From the NCBI GenBank assembly GCA_905221605.1, contig CAJNDS010001247.1:500001-564000 (forward strand): DNA of 64,000 bases. Direction: 5' to 3'. Position numbers and translations under genes: made by a program. Of the stretch, positions 24,301 through 32,000 are shown piece after piece (within the stretch, counting starts at the first letter, position 1; each line of letters opens with the position of its first letter). The notes beneath the pieces were generated by a model. That model was not told the DNA's origin. It was given only the letters and a program-made list of their open reading frames with translations, and searched no databases. This DNA comes from Symbiodinium natans. Lineage: Eukaryota; Sar; Dinophyceae; Suessiales; Symbiodiniaceae.

Positions 24301-25685
24301 TCCGATGCGAAGCTGGCCGTAGGACCTTGCGCACTGCATTGGCAACACTTCGCTGTTTTAAAAAATGGGGTTTAGGGTTTAGGGTTTAGGGTTTAGGGTT
24401 TAGGAGGGTTTAGGAGGGTTTAGGAGGGTTTAGGAGGGTTTAGGAGGGTTTAGGAGGGTTTAGGAGGTGCTTGGAGGTTCGTGGTACTCAGTAACCAGCT
24501 AAAAACTGTATTAAGCCCCTTCATTACCCTAATGTGTTTAGTTAGTAAGCCTGCAAGTACCCGGTGGTTCCGTAAACAAGTTTTTTCGACGATTGTGGGG
24601 TATATCATTTTGTCCCCTAGCACCCCCCTCTTTTGTACCCCCCCTAGGTTCCCCCCATACTCAAGGCTATTTAGTGATAATTAAGCGTGATTAAGGCTAT
24701 TGAAGGGGGGAACCTAGGGTGGGTAGTATAGAGGGGGGGGAGGAGGGGAACCCATGATATCAGGGGTCCCCTTTCTTTGCCGGAAGACCCATTTAAGTAC
24801 ATATGCGAGATGACTTCTGACGTGCGTGGCTGCATAAACGAGATAAGCTTGGGGTGGAGGATTTATGTGGTTGGGATTGATACTGGGTCTCAAGGGTGCA
24901 AAATATCGGTGAGACGCTGCACACACCCCCTTGCCCCGCCCCGCACCCCAAAGCTGAGCCGTCTGCGCGCCCGCACCACAACGCGCACATTCGTGCGGCC
25001 TGGTTGCCGGTGGAGCTGTGTGAGGCTATAGTTGTAGGGCTAGAGTTTCATTAGGGTTTTAGGGTTTGAGGGCTTCGAGCACCTTTGGGGCGTTTAGGGC
25101 TTCAAAACACTTGACAGTCGAGCAAAAGCTAAGTCAAAACAACCCTGAATCCTAAACCCGAAGCCCTAAACCCTGCAGTCTTCAGGCCTTCAAGCTCAGG
25201 GGGTTCGGAATCGGGTTAAGAACAATTGCTTTGGGGTTTGGGAGTCGCCCGGCAACTATAAGGTTGCAGACCCTTTAAACCGCAGAAAGATCCCTGCAGA
25301 ACCTATACTTGGCTGACTTCTGACGTTTAACTTTTTTGGCGCCTTATTGTAGTTTGTACACAACCCCAAAAAGTTAAAAGAAAGCCAAGTATGTCTGAGG
25401 CTTTTACCTTGGACCCTTAAGGTTGGGGGGGGGGATTAGGAGAATATTAAGGGGGTTTGGGGGACAACTCCATAAACGCTATCAACCCCGTCGATCCCTT
25501 CCGAGAGGGCCAAGCTTTGGGGCTTGCGGGCTAAGGGTTTCAGGTCTTTGCCTGCAACCCCGAGCCCCAAACCTCAAACCCCAAACCCCGAACCCTAAAC
25601 CCCAAAGCCTAAACCTAAACCCTAAACCCCAAACCCTAAACCCTAAAACCCAACCCGCACAAGCTGAGCCGAGTCCTGGGCCCAT
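2607..25685 (-). CDS. KIF9: Kinesin-9-type motor domain gene, 20 micro-exons, 3' end outside window
   Basis: Microtubule motor ATPase. Twenty islands joined at AG acceptors and GC/GT donors keep one frame for 308-309 codons. Landmarks in order: NVRVVVRAR (beta 1), [13 protein letters not shown]-loop [50 protein letters not shown], switch I LNKGSTRSH, switch [22 protein letters not shown], and [26 protein letters not shown] and [10 protein letters not shown] are the pattern of the kinesin-9 family (KIF9/KIF6, Chlamydomonas KLP1), known for flagellar central-pair motility. That role is inferred for this cell. Donors: 13 GC and 6 GT. Acceptors: 17 of 19 are AG|G. The segment after MLKD (SLGGN, last helix, neck, stalk) is not found at 1-2606 and is presumably beyond the edge or missing. 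The first exon is the weakest call. Subfamily could be wrong; motor identity is near certain. Confidence 0.93.
2870..3036. mobile_element. CTTGGAGGTTCATGGTAC family element, degraded copy
   Basis: The right end AAGTACCATGAACCTCCAAG is intact; the left end (TTGGTACTTATTCACC) is eroded. The interior carries the family body ACCCACTTCTAAGC ... TATGGTTCTAAGTACAG, also seen at 38.4, 48.6 and 52.9 kb. Short CCCTA-type repeats sit inside. Confidence 0.6.
3290..3330 (-). CDS. KIF9: Kinesin exon 19
   Basis: Encodes [13 protein letters not shown](P), matching the IIALGDQKRDHIP stretch of KIF9. Acceptor CGCAAG|GTT, donor CC|GCACCT. Confidence 0.94.
3865..4015. mobile_element. Short TIR element with TAA target duplication
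   Basis: Ends CCCTAAGGCTCC and GGAGCCCCAGGG are imperfect inverted repeats, flanked by TAA on both sides (3862-3864 and 4016-4018). The body GTAGGTA-TA-TTACAGACTTTAGACCCC is present twice in tandem (about 70 bp period). A single-unit copy is nested in another element at 23863-23951. Confidence 0.75.
4398..4505. repeat. Dispersed repeat pair (copy at 49018-49115)
   Basis: CTAGTTCATGGTCGGGATA ... TATTGGGTTTAAGTACC-like body ... ATGACAAAG is shared with 49018-49115 at moderate divergence. No inverted ends were recognised. Probably a non-autonomous mobile element remnant. Confidence 0.6.
4541..4579 (-). CDS. KIF9: Kinesin exon 18 (relay helix)
   Basis: Encodes [13 protein letters not shown], typical of kinesin-9 (YINKSLSFLEQ). 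Acceptor GACCAG|GCC, donor CAG|GCTGGG. Confidence 0.95.
4911..4941 (-). CDS. KIF9: Kinesin exon 17 (31 nt)
   Basis: Encodes (P)[10 protein letters not shown], the loop between switch II and the relay helix. Acceptor GGAAG|GAC, donor GAG|GCCGGG. CCCTAAA lies about 24 nt from the donor and TTTAGGG about 30 nt beyond the acceptor. Confidence 0.93.
5652..5710 (-). CDS. KIF9: Kinesin exon 16 (switch II)
   Basis: Encodes [19 protein letters not shown] plus two bases of Pro. LVDLAGSER is the kinesin switch II signature. Acceptor GTGCAG|GTG, donor CC|GTGGCC. Confidence 0.97.
7454..7523 (-). CDS. KIF9: Kinesin exon 15 (switch I)
   Basis: Encodes (G)[16 protein letters not shown] then RVESSEK. STRSH is switch I, contacting the nucleotide gamma-phosphate. 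Acceptor AACCAG|GTC, donor AAG|GCTGGT. Confidence 0.96.
7770..7868. mobile_element. GTTGGAG TIR element
   Basis: GTTGGAGTAGACC at the left and CGTACTCCAA at the right are inverted. The body GGAACC-GGAACCAACAAAAGTAT matches the outer element at 23807-23997, which has another element inserted in it. Confidence 0.6.
8360..8500. mobile_element. GGGTCCATGTACCTAT TIR element with internal CCCTAAA
   Basis: Left end GGGTCCATGTACTTAT and right end CATAGGTACAAGG resemble the perfect TIRs of the element at 15404-15504. A run of CCCTAAA units (about 8447-8470) lies inside the element near its right end. Confidence 0.55.
9008..9072 (-). CDS. KIF9: Kinesin exon 14
   Basis: Encodes [21 protein letters not shown] plus two bases of Gly, the helix before switch I (LLFEGETNR in KIF9). 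Acceptor GACAAG|GCC, donor AGG|GCCGGG. The preceding intron ends in a long CA/GA microsatellite. Confidence 0.94.
9094..9392. repeat. Compound CA/GA microsatellite
   Basis: GACACA, CACACA, GAGACA and GAGAGA units fill almost 300 bp. On the transcribed (minus) strand it reads TGTCTGTCTC, a pyrimidine/TG-rich stretch ending about 20 nt before the acceptor of kinesin exon 14 (9073). It may extend the polypyrimidine tract of that intron. The long ORFs over it on both strands are artefacts of the repeat. Confidence 0.95.
10671..10712 (-). CDS. KIF9: Kinesin exon 13
   Basis: Encodes [14 protein letters not shown], the loop after the LTIVED strand (KGLSVHLTSQEED in KIF9). Acceptor GAAG|GTT, donor GAG|GCTGGG. 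Confidence 0.93.
11218..11286 (-). CDS. KIF9: Kinesin exon 12
   Basis: Encodes [10 protein letters not shown] then [13 protein letters not shown], matching LTIVENPQG of KIF9. Acceptor CTAGAG|CCA, donor CAG|GCGGGA. Confidence 0.93.
12497..12515 (-). CDS. KIF9: Kinesin exon 11 (19 nt micro-exon)
   Basis: Completes Met and encodes FDLLTD, joining NEL(M) to the next exon exactly as in kinesins. Acceptor CGCCAG|GTT, donor GAC|GTGGGA. Confidence 0.88.
13420..13650. repeat. TTTTAGGG octamer-variant array
   Basis: About 25 units of an eight-base variant with an extra T, mixed with TTTAGGG and TTTGAGGG. This is one of several locally homogenised telomere-variant arrays in the window. Confidence 0.9.
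13867..13889 (-). CDS. KIF9: Kinesin exon 10 (23 nt)
   Basis: Encodes VEIYNEL(M), the near-invariant kinesin EIYNE motif. Acceptor CGCAAG|GTT, donor GAT|GTGCCT, phase 2. Too short for ORF-based gene finding. Confidence 0.93.
15060..15104 (-). CDS. KIF9: Kinesin exon 9
   Basis: Encodes [15 protein letters not shown], the strand before EIYNE. Acceptor GCGAG|GCA, donor TAT|GTCGAA. The 3.0 kb intron upstream of it contains the GC minisatellite and the cob insertion. Confidence 0.93.
15404..15504. mobile_element. 101-bp MITE-like element with perfect 16-bp TIRs
   Basis: GGGTCCATGTACCTAT (15404-15419) is exactly inverted at 15489-15504. AT-rich core, no coding capacity. A diverged copy is at 8360-8500. 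Confidence 0.85.
15727..17190. repeat. GTTGCCCCCGCCAGG minisatellite
   Basis: A 15-bp GC-rich unit is repeated tightly at about 15730-15990, with further units at 16160-16225, 16660-16800, 17000-17050 and 17130-17180. Because 15 is a multiple of 3, all frames stay open (PPGLP, PARVA, GQPWR), giving several false ORFs on both strands. Between the units lie AT-rich inserts, including the cob fragment, and a duplicated segment (16038-16107 and 16822-16975). It occupies the intron between kinesin exons 8 and 9. Confidence 0.9.
16240..16625 (+). pseudogene. cob: Nuclear insertion of mitochondrial cytochrome b (cob) fragment
   Basis: A sharply AT-rich segment in GC-rich surroundings. From about 16340 it reads [16 protein letters not shown], then [20 protein letters not shown] and WYFLCQYAM. 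This is the C-terminal part of cytochrome b, whose hallmark is [11 protein letters not shown] (quinol-oxidation site PEWY). Just upstream, the FPLSLLVK piece lies in another frame, so a small indel is likely. After AMRKAVP the match to cob fades ([17 protein letters not shown]), which may be a joined mitochondrial fragment. It has no start or stop of its own and sits inside the minisatellite in a nuclear intron, so it is called a NUMT. The alternative, a contaminating mitochondrial contig join, seems unlikely because minisatellite units abut both sides. Confidence 0.85.
17210..17340 (-). CDS. Possible coding fragment next to minisatellite
   Basis: Open reading [17 protein letters not shown] then [18 protein letters not shown] looks less repetitive than its surroundings and has natural composition. 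It runs into GC repeats at its 3' end. It could be a retroelement or gene remnant. No family recognised. Confidence 0.25.
18122..18193 (-). CDS. KIF9: Kinesin exon 8
   Basis: Begins MTGG directly after KTHT and continues [16 protein letters not shown], the helix after the P-loop. Acceptor TTGGCAG|ATG, one of two acceptors not followed by G; donor GAG|GCACAC. Confidence 0.96.
19024..19104 (-). CDS. KIF9: Kinesin exon 7 (P-loop)
   Basis: Longest kinesin exon, 27 codons. Contains [21 protein letters not shown], the nucleotide-binding P-loop with the catalytic-site Lys and Thr. Acceptor GCTCAG|GAT, donor ACG|GTGCCG. Confidence 0.97.
19612..19727. mobile_element. 116-bp MITE-like element, TAT target duplication
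   Basis: TIRs CCCAGACGTCTGGGAGGATC and GGATCCTCCCAGGGGTCTGGG (given as read) are inverted, with TAT on both sides. A related copy with an intact right end lies at about 49392-49491. Confidence 0.85.
19974..20021 (-). CDS. KIF9: Kinesin exon 6
   Basis: Encodes [16 protein letters not shown], equivalent to VLHDASQDLVYETVA of KIF9. Acceptor CTCAG|GTG, donor GCG|GTCTGG (GT). Confidence 0.92.
20627..20745 (-). CDS. Unassigned exon-like island inside kinesin intron 5
   Basis: After CATTAG, this strand is open for about 39 codons: [16 protein letters not shown] followed by [16 protein letters not shown] and GDDDIET. Codon choice is like the kinesin exons. It lies between kinesin exons 5 and 6, which already join in frame as KLDK/VLAN, so it is not needed for the motor. 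It could be an exon of a nested or former gene, or an alternative exon. The plus strand is also open for part of the stretch. Confidence 0.4.
20821..20939 (-). CDS. Second unassigned exon-like island in kinesin intron 5
   Basis: After TCAAAG, this strand reads [18 protein letters not shown] then [18 protein letters not shown], with no stop. It sits about 80 nt from the previous island, separated by CCCTAAA repeats. It may belong to the same unknown gene. Function not recognised. Confidence 0.35.
22074..22115 (-). CDS. KIF9: Kinesin exon 5
   Basis: Encodes [18 protein letters not shown] is diagnostic of kinesin-9. Acceptor CCGAG|GTC, donor AAG|GCGTCA. A CCCTAAA tract starts within about 10 nt of the donor. 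Confidence 0.92.
22851..22960. repeat. TTAGGGTC octamer array
   Basis: About 13 tandem units of TTAGGGTC with single-base variants (TCAGGGTC, TGAGGGCC). The unit is distinct from the telomere heptamer and locally homogeneous. Confidence 0.9.
23184..23234 (-). CDS. KIF9: Kinesin exon 4
   Basis: Encodes [17 protein letters not shown], corresponding to the SIDIHLKKD region of KIF9. Acceptor GTGCAG|GCT, donor CTG|GCCCCG. Confidence 0.88.
23303..23416. repeat. TTTGGGG heptamer array
   Basis: About 16 perfect TTTGGGG units follow normal TTTAGGG units. The A-to-G variant has replaced the standard unit across the block. A second such block is at 31815-32042. Confidence 0.95.
23452..23722. mobile_element. 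CCAGAGACTCC TIR element
   Basis: Left end CCAGAGACTCCAATGCCCC and right end GTGGTATGGGAGTCTCCTGG are inverted. The body has several CCTTAATTAAG and GGAATATTCCTT palindromes. A shorter copy is at 62863-63004. Confidence 0.7.
23807..23997. mobile_element. Nested elements: GTTGGAG element carrying a CCC-AGGCTCC element
   Basis: The outer copy runs from GTTGGAGTAGACC to GTGCTCCAAC. It is interrupted at 23863-23951 by the second element, whose insertion duplicated ATA (23860-23962 flanks: ATA at 23860-23862 and 23952-23954). The uninterrupted outer sequence is visible at 7770-7868 (TTTAATAGGAACC), which proves the insertion. Confidence 0.8.
24282..24325 (-). CDS. KIF9: Kinesin exon 3
   Basis: Encodes (R)[14 protein letters not shown], matching the RVKPTDDFAHEM stretch of kinesin-9. 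Acceptor GCAAG|GTCC, donor GAG|GCCCGC. Bracketed by CCCTAAA on the left and TTTAGGG on the right. Confidence 0.88.
24396..24468. repeat. GGGTTTAGGA decamer array
   Basis: Seven units of GGGTTTAGGA follow standard TTTAGGG units, i.e. a heptamer with AGG inserted, homogenised over about 70 bp. Confidence 0.9.
24591..24765. repeat. Dispersed repeat pair (copy at 47311-47480)
   Basis: Shared blocks include CCCCCTAGGTTCCCCCC, CAAGGCTATT, GGTAGTATAGA-GGGGG and the terminal AACCCATGA. The ends are GGGGAACC / GGTTCCCC-rich and partly inverted, so this is likely a short TIR element. Confidence 0.55.
24967..24999 (-). CDS. KIF9: Kinesin exon 2 (first beta strand)
   Basis: Encodes (G)[10 protein letters not shown](R), the N-terminal strand of the motor. 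Acceptor AACCAG|GCC; donor GCGC|GCAGAC (GC). No telomeric tract sits right beside it, unlike most exons here. Confidence 0.8.
25670..25685 (-). CDS. KIF9: Kinesin exon 1 (start codon candidate)
   Basis: Encodes MGPGL plus one base, followed by donor GCTCAG. The phase fits exon 2, giving MGPGLGRTNVRV. An AG lies just upstream (CCACAG|GCGGG) and could accept the dinoflagellate spliced leader. Chosen only because it is the nearest upstream in-phase ATG with a usable donor. Confidence 0.5.
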
Positions 25686-26051
25686 GGTTGCGTCCCCCGC
25701 CCGCCTGTGGCAACGAAACTCTCGAAGGCACTAATAACCCGGCAATGCATCTCCGCACCCTGAACCCTGAACCCTGACCCTAAACCCTAAACCCTAAACA
25801 CTAAACCCTAAACCCTAACCCCACCTAAACCATAAACCCTGAACACTACACCCCCTTGAGCCGTAAACCCCAAAATCCTCGGTTGAGGGCTCATCGCAGT
25901 CCAAACCCCTAAATTCTAAGCCTAAACCCTCAACCCTAAAGCCTGAACCCTAACCCTAAAGTCTAAATCCTCGGTTGAGGTAACTATTGAAAGGCTTAGG
26001 GCTTAGTCTTGAGGGTTTAGGGCATGCTCAGGGTTTAGGGTTCAGGGTGAA

Positions 26052-29000
26052 CTACGAACGGGATGGTCTTGGGAAATTACGGCTTCTGGGGACCAACTCA
26101 ACACAGCCCTAAGCCCTAAGCCCTAAGCCCTAAGCCCTAAGCCCTAAGCCCTAAGCCCTAAGCCCTAAGCCCTAAGCCCTAAGCCCTAAGCCCTAAGCCC
26201 TAAGCCCTAAGCCCTAAGCCCTAAGCCCTAAGCCCTAAGCCCTAAGCCCCCTAAGCCCTAAGCCCCTAAGCCCTAGCCCTAAGCCCTAAGCCTAACCCCC
26301 TAAGCCCAAGCCCTAAGCCCTAAGCCCTAAGCTAAGCCTAAGCCCCCTAAAAGCCCTAAGCCCTAAGCCCTAAGCCAAAGCCCAAGCCCTAAGCCCTAAG
26401 CCCTAAGCCCTAAGCCCTAAGCCCGAAGCCCTAAGCCCGAAGCCCTAAGCCCTAAGCCCGAAGCCCTAAGCCCTAAGCCCTAAATAAGCCCGAAGCCCTA
26501 AGCCCTAAGCCCTAAGCCCTAAGCCCAAAGCCCTGAACCCCAGCTTTGAAACCCAAAACCATAAACCCCAAACCCTGAACCCTAAACACACGGCCGAAGA
26601 GCAAAGACACTGGGAACCTCCAGTCTCTGCCCTATAAGCCGCACACCTGGAACATCCAACCACCTCCTCCCCTCCCGGGCAGCGGTTTAGGGCTTAGGGT
26701 TTAGGGTTTAGGGTTTAGGGTTTAGGGTTTAGGGTTTGGGGTTTAGGGTTTAGGGTTTAGGGTATATCCAGGGTTTTAGTATTCTTAGTAGCCCAGTAAC
26801 CACATTGGAATAAGGGTACCCTTTTGGGTTTGGTGCTTTTCTACAGGAACCTACAACCAAAAATAGTTGTAAAGGGGTACCACTGGGCTACCAAGCCCAA
26901 AGCAAGTCACAACCCATAGCCCTAAACCCTAAACCCTAAACCCTAAAACTCTGAGCATTTTGGCCTGAACACCGAACCCCAAGCTCGGAACCCTAGACCC
27001 TGAACCCTTCAAACAAGCAAAAAACGACTCGCCTCGACGCGCGCTCCACGTCCGGGTGGGTCGCTGAGCCCGCGGGCAGCGGTGAAAAGGGTTTAGGGCT
27101 CGTAGGGTTGAGGGTTTAGGGTTTAGGGTTTAGGGCTTAGGGCTTAGGGTTTAGGGTTTAGGGTTTAGGGTTTAGGGCTTAGGGCTTAGGGTTTAGGGTT
27201 TAGGGTTTAAGGTTTAGGGTTTAGGGGCTCGTAGGGTTTGGGGTTTGGGGTGTGTAGTATAGGGCTTTGGGCTTTAGAGGCTGTAGATGGTTTTGGGAGC
27301 TCAGGGAGGCTAGGAATTGGGGTAGTTTAGGCTTGAGGGTGCTCAGGGGTTTGAGTTTCGGGGTTGGGGTTTTAGGGCTTAGGTGTATGGATTCAGGATT
27401 AGATGTTAAGCTAAACCCTAAATTTTAGGGTTTAGCTTAAGGTTGGGTTTTTTAGTGTTCGTTCGGGTTCAGGGTTGAGAGTTTAGGGAACGTGGAGGGG
27501 GCTGCAGAGGGGCTTCGAAACCACGAAGGGGTTGAGGATTCAGACATCTTGGAGGTAGGGGTTTATGTTGAGGGTTTGCAGGGTTTAGGGTTTAGGGTTT
27601 AGGGGTTCAGGTTTAGGTCTAATAAGGTTTAGGGGTGTATGATCCAGTTTTGGCTAAACCCGACCCCTGGGTTTGGGCGTGTTGTTTGGGTTCCGTCGAG
27701 ACCCCCCATGGCCGAGAGTCCTCCCTGCTTTGGGTTTCGAGTTTAGGTCCTGAGCAACCCTAGATCCAAATCCCTAAACCCAGAACTCAGGCCCTGAACC
27801 CTAAACCGCTTGAGATCGCTCTCCGGGTTTGTGCATCTCTTACATCACATGCGGACGGAGAAGAATACGAGTGTGCCTGCAAGTTGCCTTGCAAGGACGT
27901 GGGTTTCAGTGAGGGATCCTACAGGTTTGCTATGGAGCTGAGCTGCAGGAGGTACCTCTGTCATGGACTCATGTATGCACCCATGCAAATCCTAGGATCC
28001 TCCTAAGATTTGTAGATAATGGGTGGCACTTCTGGGTATGCCTTATGCGCCCAAAACCCTAAACCCTAAACCCTAAACCCCAAACCCTAAACCCTAAACC
28101 AGGGACCACAGACCGCATTTGCGCCTTTTTCCCCTGCTGCCGTCCTGGCCTAGGAACGCACCTCAAGGACCCCAAGGGGTCTGAAGTGGCTTACGGGTTT
28201 AGGGTTTAGGGTTTAGGGTTTAGGGTTTAGGGTTTAGGGTTTAGGGTTTGGGGTTTAGGGTTTAGGGTTTAGGGTTTAGGGCCGTTTGGGGTCTAGGGCT
28301 TAGGGTTTGAGACCCAACAGAGGAAGCTGAACTCTTTTTGGGGGTCCTAAAACGGAGCCCTCATCTGTGGGACGCTCATCCCTTGTCCAGCTTTCTGAAA
28401 GAAAGAAAGGTGGTTCCTTTGAATTATACAGGTTTCGGGTTAGGTTAATTAGGGTTTGCAGCCTCCTAAACCCTATTTAAACCCCAAACCCTAAATCCTG
28501 ACACCCTAAACCCCAAAAAACCCTAAACCCCCAAAACCGTAAACCCCAAACCCTAAACCCTAGAGCTGCGCAGGCTCCCGGAACTCCGGGGGCAGTTCCT
28601 CATCAAGGAACTCGACGAGATCCACGGTGCCTGGGACCGCTTCTGTCGGCTTTGGGTTTGGGGTTTAGGGTTTAGGGTTAGGGGTTTAGGGTTCAGGGCT
28701 TAGGGTTTAGCAGCTGGGGTTTAGGGTTTAGGGCTACTGCTGACAAGTTGATTCCCTGGAACCGACAAATCCCCCAAAGCCCTGAACTGAAAACCCCTAG
28801 ACCCCAAAACCCCAAACCCCTGCACCCCTACACCTGATAGGGTTAGGCGCTTGGGCGAAAGGTTAACCCGAAACCCGAAACCCTATAACCCGAAAACAGC
28901 AGTACCCACATGGTGGTGATAATCATGCTCCACACAGCCCCCCCCCCCCCTCCCCAACCTCAGGGCATGAGCTGCGAAACCAAACTCGGGTTAGGTTTCG

Positions 29001-32000
29001 GGCTTAGGGAAGGTTAGGGTGCAGGGTTTAGGGTTTGGGGTCTAGGGTTTAGGGTTTAGGGTTTAGGGCTCAAGGAAGTTTAGGGGTCAGGGTTTAGGGT
29101 TCAGAGCTTAGGGAAGCTTAGGGTTCAGGGTTAGGAAACAGAAACCGATACCGCCTACCCCCCTCAGAGGACAAAGCCCAGGGAGGCAGACCAGGCGTTG
29201 AGTACCACTCGTGGTGTTCAGAAGTGAGGGTTTAGGGTAACCCTAAACCCTAAACCCTAAACCCTAAACCCTAAACCCCAAACCCCAAACCCTTAACCGT
29301 AACCCTGAACCCTGAGCCGGTACAGAAGTCTCGCACCTCCCGCTTTGGGGGGGGGGGGGGGGGGAACTGAAGGGCTTTGGAGGGTTCTCTCTCTCTGTCA
29401 GATCAAGAGAACATGTGGCCCGTGTCCCTAAACCCTAAACCCTAAACCCTAAACCCTAAGCCCTAAACCCTAAACCCTAAGCCCTAAAACAGCTCCAGCC
29501 TCCCCAATACCAAAGCTCACTACACCTCACACCGACACCCCACAAAGTCCTCGACCTGAACGCCGGAAACCCTGTAAACCCTGCACACCCTACACACCCA
29601 AAACCCCAATACCCTCAAGCCCAAAGACTGAAGCCTAAATCCTAAATCCTAACCCTAAACCCTAAACCATAAACCATCTAAACCCAATCAACCCTCTAAA
29701 CTCTATAAACCTTAAGCCAGGAGCCATAAGCCCTCAACATCAACCCCAGTGTAAGGGCTGCACCGCAGGACTCGAAGTGCCTCAAGATAGGGGGCAATTC
29801 AAGAGCTGTGGGGGTCAACAGGGTTTGCAGGGTTTAGGGTATAGGGTTTCCGTTTAGGTTTCAGTAACCCTAAAACCCTAAACCCTAAACCGTAAACCCT
29901 AAACCCTAAACCCTCAGTGCTTATCAAGTTGATATGGGGTTTATGGGGTATATAGGCTTTGCTTTAGTGTGTTCGGAGTTGGGCTCAGGGTCTGTACCCT
30001 AAATCCTAAACCCCAAACCCCAAGCCGCAAACCCCAAACCCTAAACCCTAAACCCCAAACCCTAAACCCTAAACCCTAAACCCTGCTTGGGAGGGGTTCG
30101 GGCTTGAGGACCCTAAGCCCTGACCGTGTTGGGGACCAGGGCCTTCCGCGCATCGTGTCTAGTCCTAGTGGGAGAAGGTGGGTTTAGGGTTTAGGGTTTA
30201 GGGTTTAGGGTTTAGAGTTTAGAGTTTAGGGTTTACGGTTTAGCGCTGTGGGGATATGAGTTATGGGTTTGGGGGTTCAGGGTTTGAGTTTTAAGTGCTA
30301 AGGGCTATGACGAGTTTGGGGTTTTAGGGTAACCTTCAAGAGCCCCCGGCGTGTCGTCCGATTATGGACTACCACGATGAGGAAGCAGCTACCCCTAAAC
30401 CCGAAACCCCAAACCCTAAACCCTAAACCCAAACCCTACTTTGGGCGCGTTACCTCAGGATCCATGTCGCTTGTCCTCAATCTGCCACGGACCACGTCAG
30501 CATTTGCCCTGAAACTCCCACAGAAAACACCAAAAGGACCACTGACGTTTCGTTTGAGAACCTAACAATAGAACGGGAGGAACACTGAGACTGAAAAAAA
30601 GAGGAACCTTCCACTGAGAGGCAAGTCCTAAGCCTTACTCAAGCTTGTCTTGCCTCAACGCAGCGCTAAGCAATCTACGTTCTTTGCTTTCAGCTTCCCA
30701 TCCAAGTAATATGGGGGCCTGAACAATTCGAAAAGGGTTTTTGGGGTTATTGTAGTATAATTGCAAAGGGGACCAGAATAAGGCTGTATAATTAGGAATT
30801 ATTCCGACCCCTCTATGAAACCTTTTAAAGGAAACACAGCTGGACCCGAATATTGCAGGAGGTAAGGTTCTGCGCACTAGGGCCCTCGCTTTGCGAGGGC
30901 CGCCTCGGTGGCCGACGCGAAGCGGCTCACGCGGATCTGCCCGGAGGGTCGCACAAAATCTAACAGCCCTTAATAAGGATTCTAGTACCTACTAGGCGTC
31001 TAAGTTGTGAGCTCCAACTGATAAGCTAAGCCCCTACGAAACTTAAGAGCTCAAACCTTGAGCCTTACCCCCTGCTGACTCAACTCTAAACCCTAGACCC
31101 TAAACCTAAACCCAAAACCCTGGATTCTGAACCTTCAACCCTAAATCCTAAAGCCACAACCGTGCCACTGAACCCGAAGAAGCCATTCTCATCGGGTCCC
31201 CTACCTTCACAAACCAGGTTCTAGGGTTTAGGGTAAACATTTTAGGGTTAGGGCTCCAAGCCACAAACAAAATCCAAAACACTTAGCTTAAACCCAACCC
31301 TAAGCGCTACACGCCGCGCAAGCCCAGAATCCGAAAGCCTCCACCCCTTATGGACCCCAACCCTAACCCTAAACTCCAGCCTAAACCCTAAACCCTAAAC
31401 CCTAAACCCTGAACCCTAAATCCTCAAGACGAAACTCCAAGATGGCAATAACCAAGCCTGAGCAGGATCCACTTCCCGGTTGTAGGGCGGGTACCTGGGG
31501 ATTTCAGACCCTGAACCCTAAACCCTAAGCCCCACAACCCTAAGCCCTAAAACCCTAAACCCTAAACCCTAAACCCTAAACCCTAAACCCTAAACCCTAA
31601 ACCCTAAAACCCTGAGCCGTTTCGGTCGGGGCCCCTCGGGAGGGTCCCTCGAGGGGTCCTTCCGGAGCCGAAGGGTCTTGAACCCCCGGTTTAGGGTTTA
31701 GGGTTTAGGGTTTAGGGTTTAGGGTTTAGGGTTTAGGGTTCAGGGTTTACGGTTTGATAGTGAGACCCTAAAGAAAATCCTACCCCTCCAAGGGCCGTGT
31801 AGGTTGCAGGGTAGGGTTTGGGGTTTGGGGTTTGGGGTTTGGGGTTTGGGGTTTGGGGTTTGGGGTTTGGGGTTTGGGGTTTGGGGTTTGGGGTTTGGGG
31901 TTTGGGGTTTGGGGTTTGGGGGTGTTTGGGGTTTGGGGTTTGGGTTTTGGGGTTTGGGGTTTGGGGTTTGGGGTTTGGGGTTTGGGGTTTGGGGTTTGGG

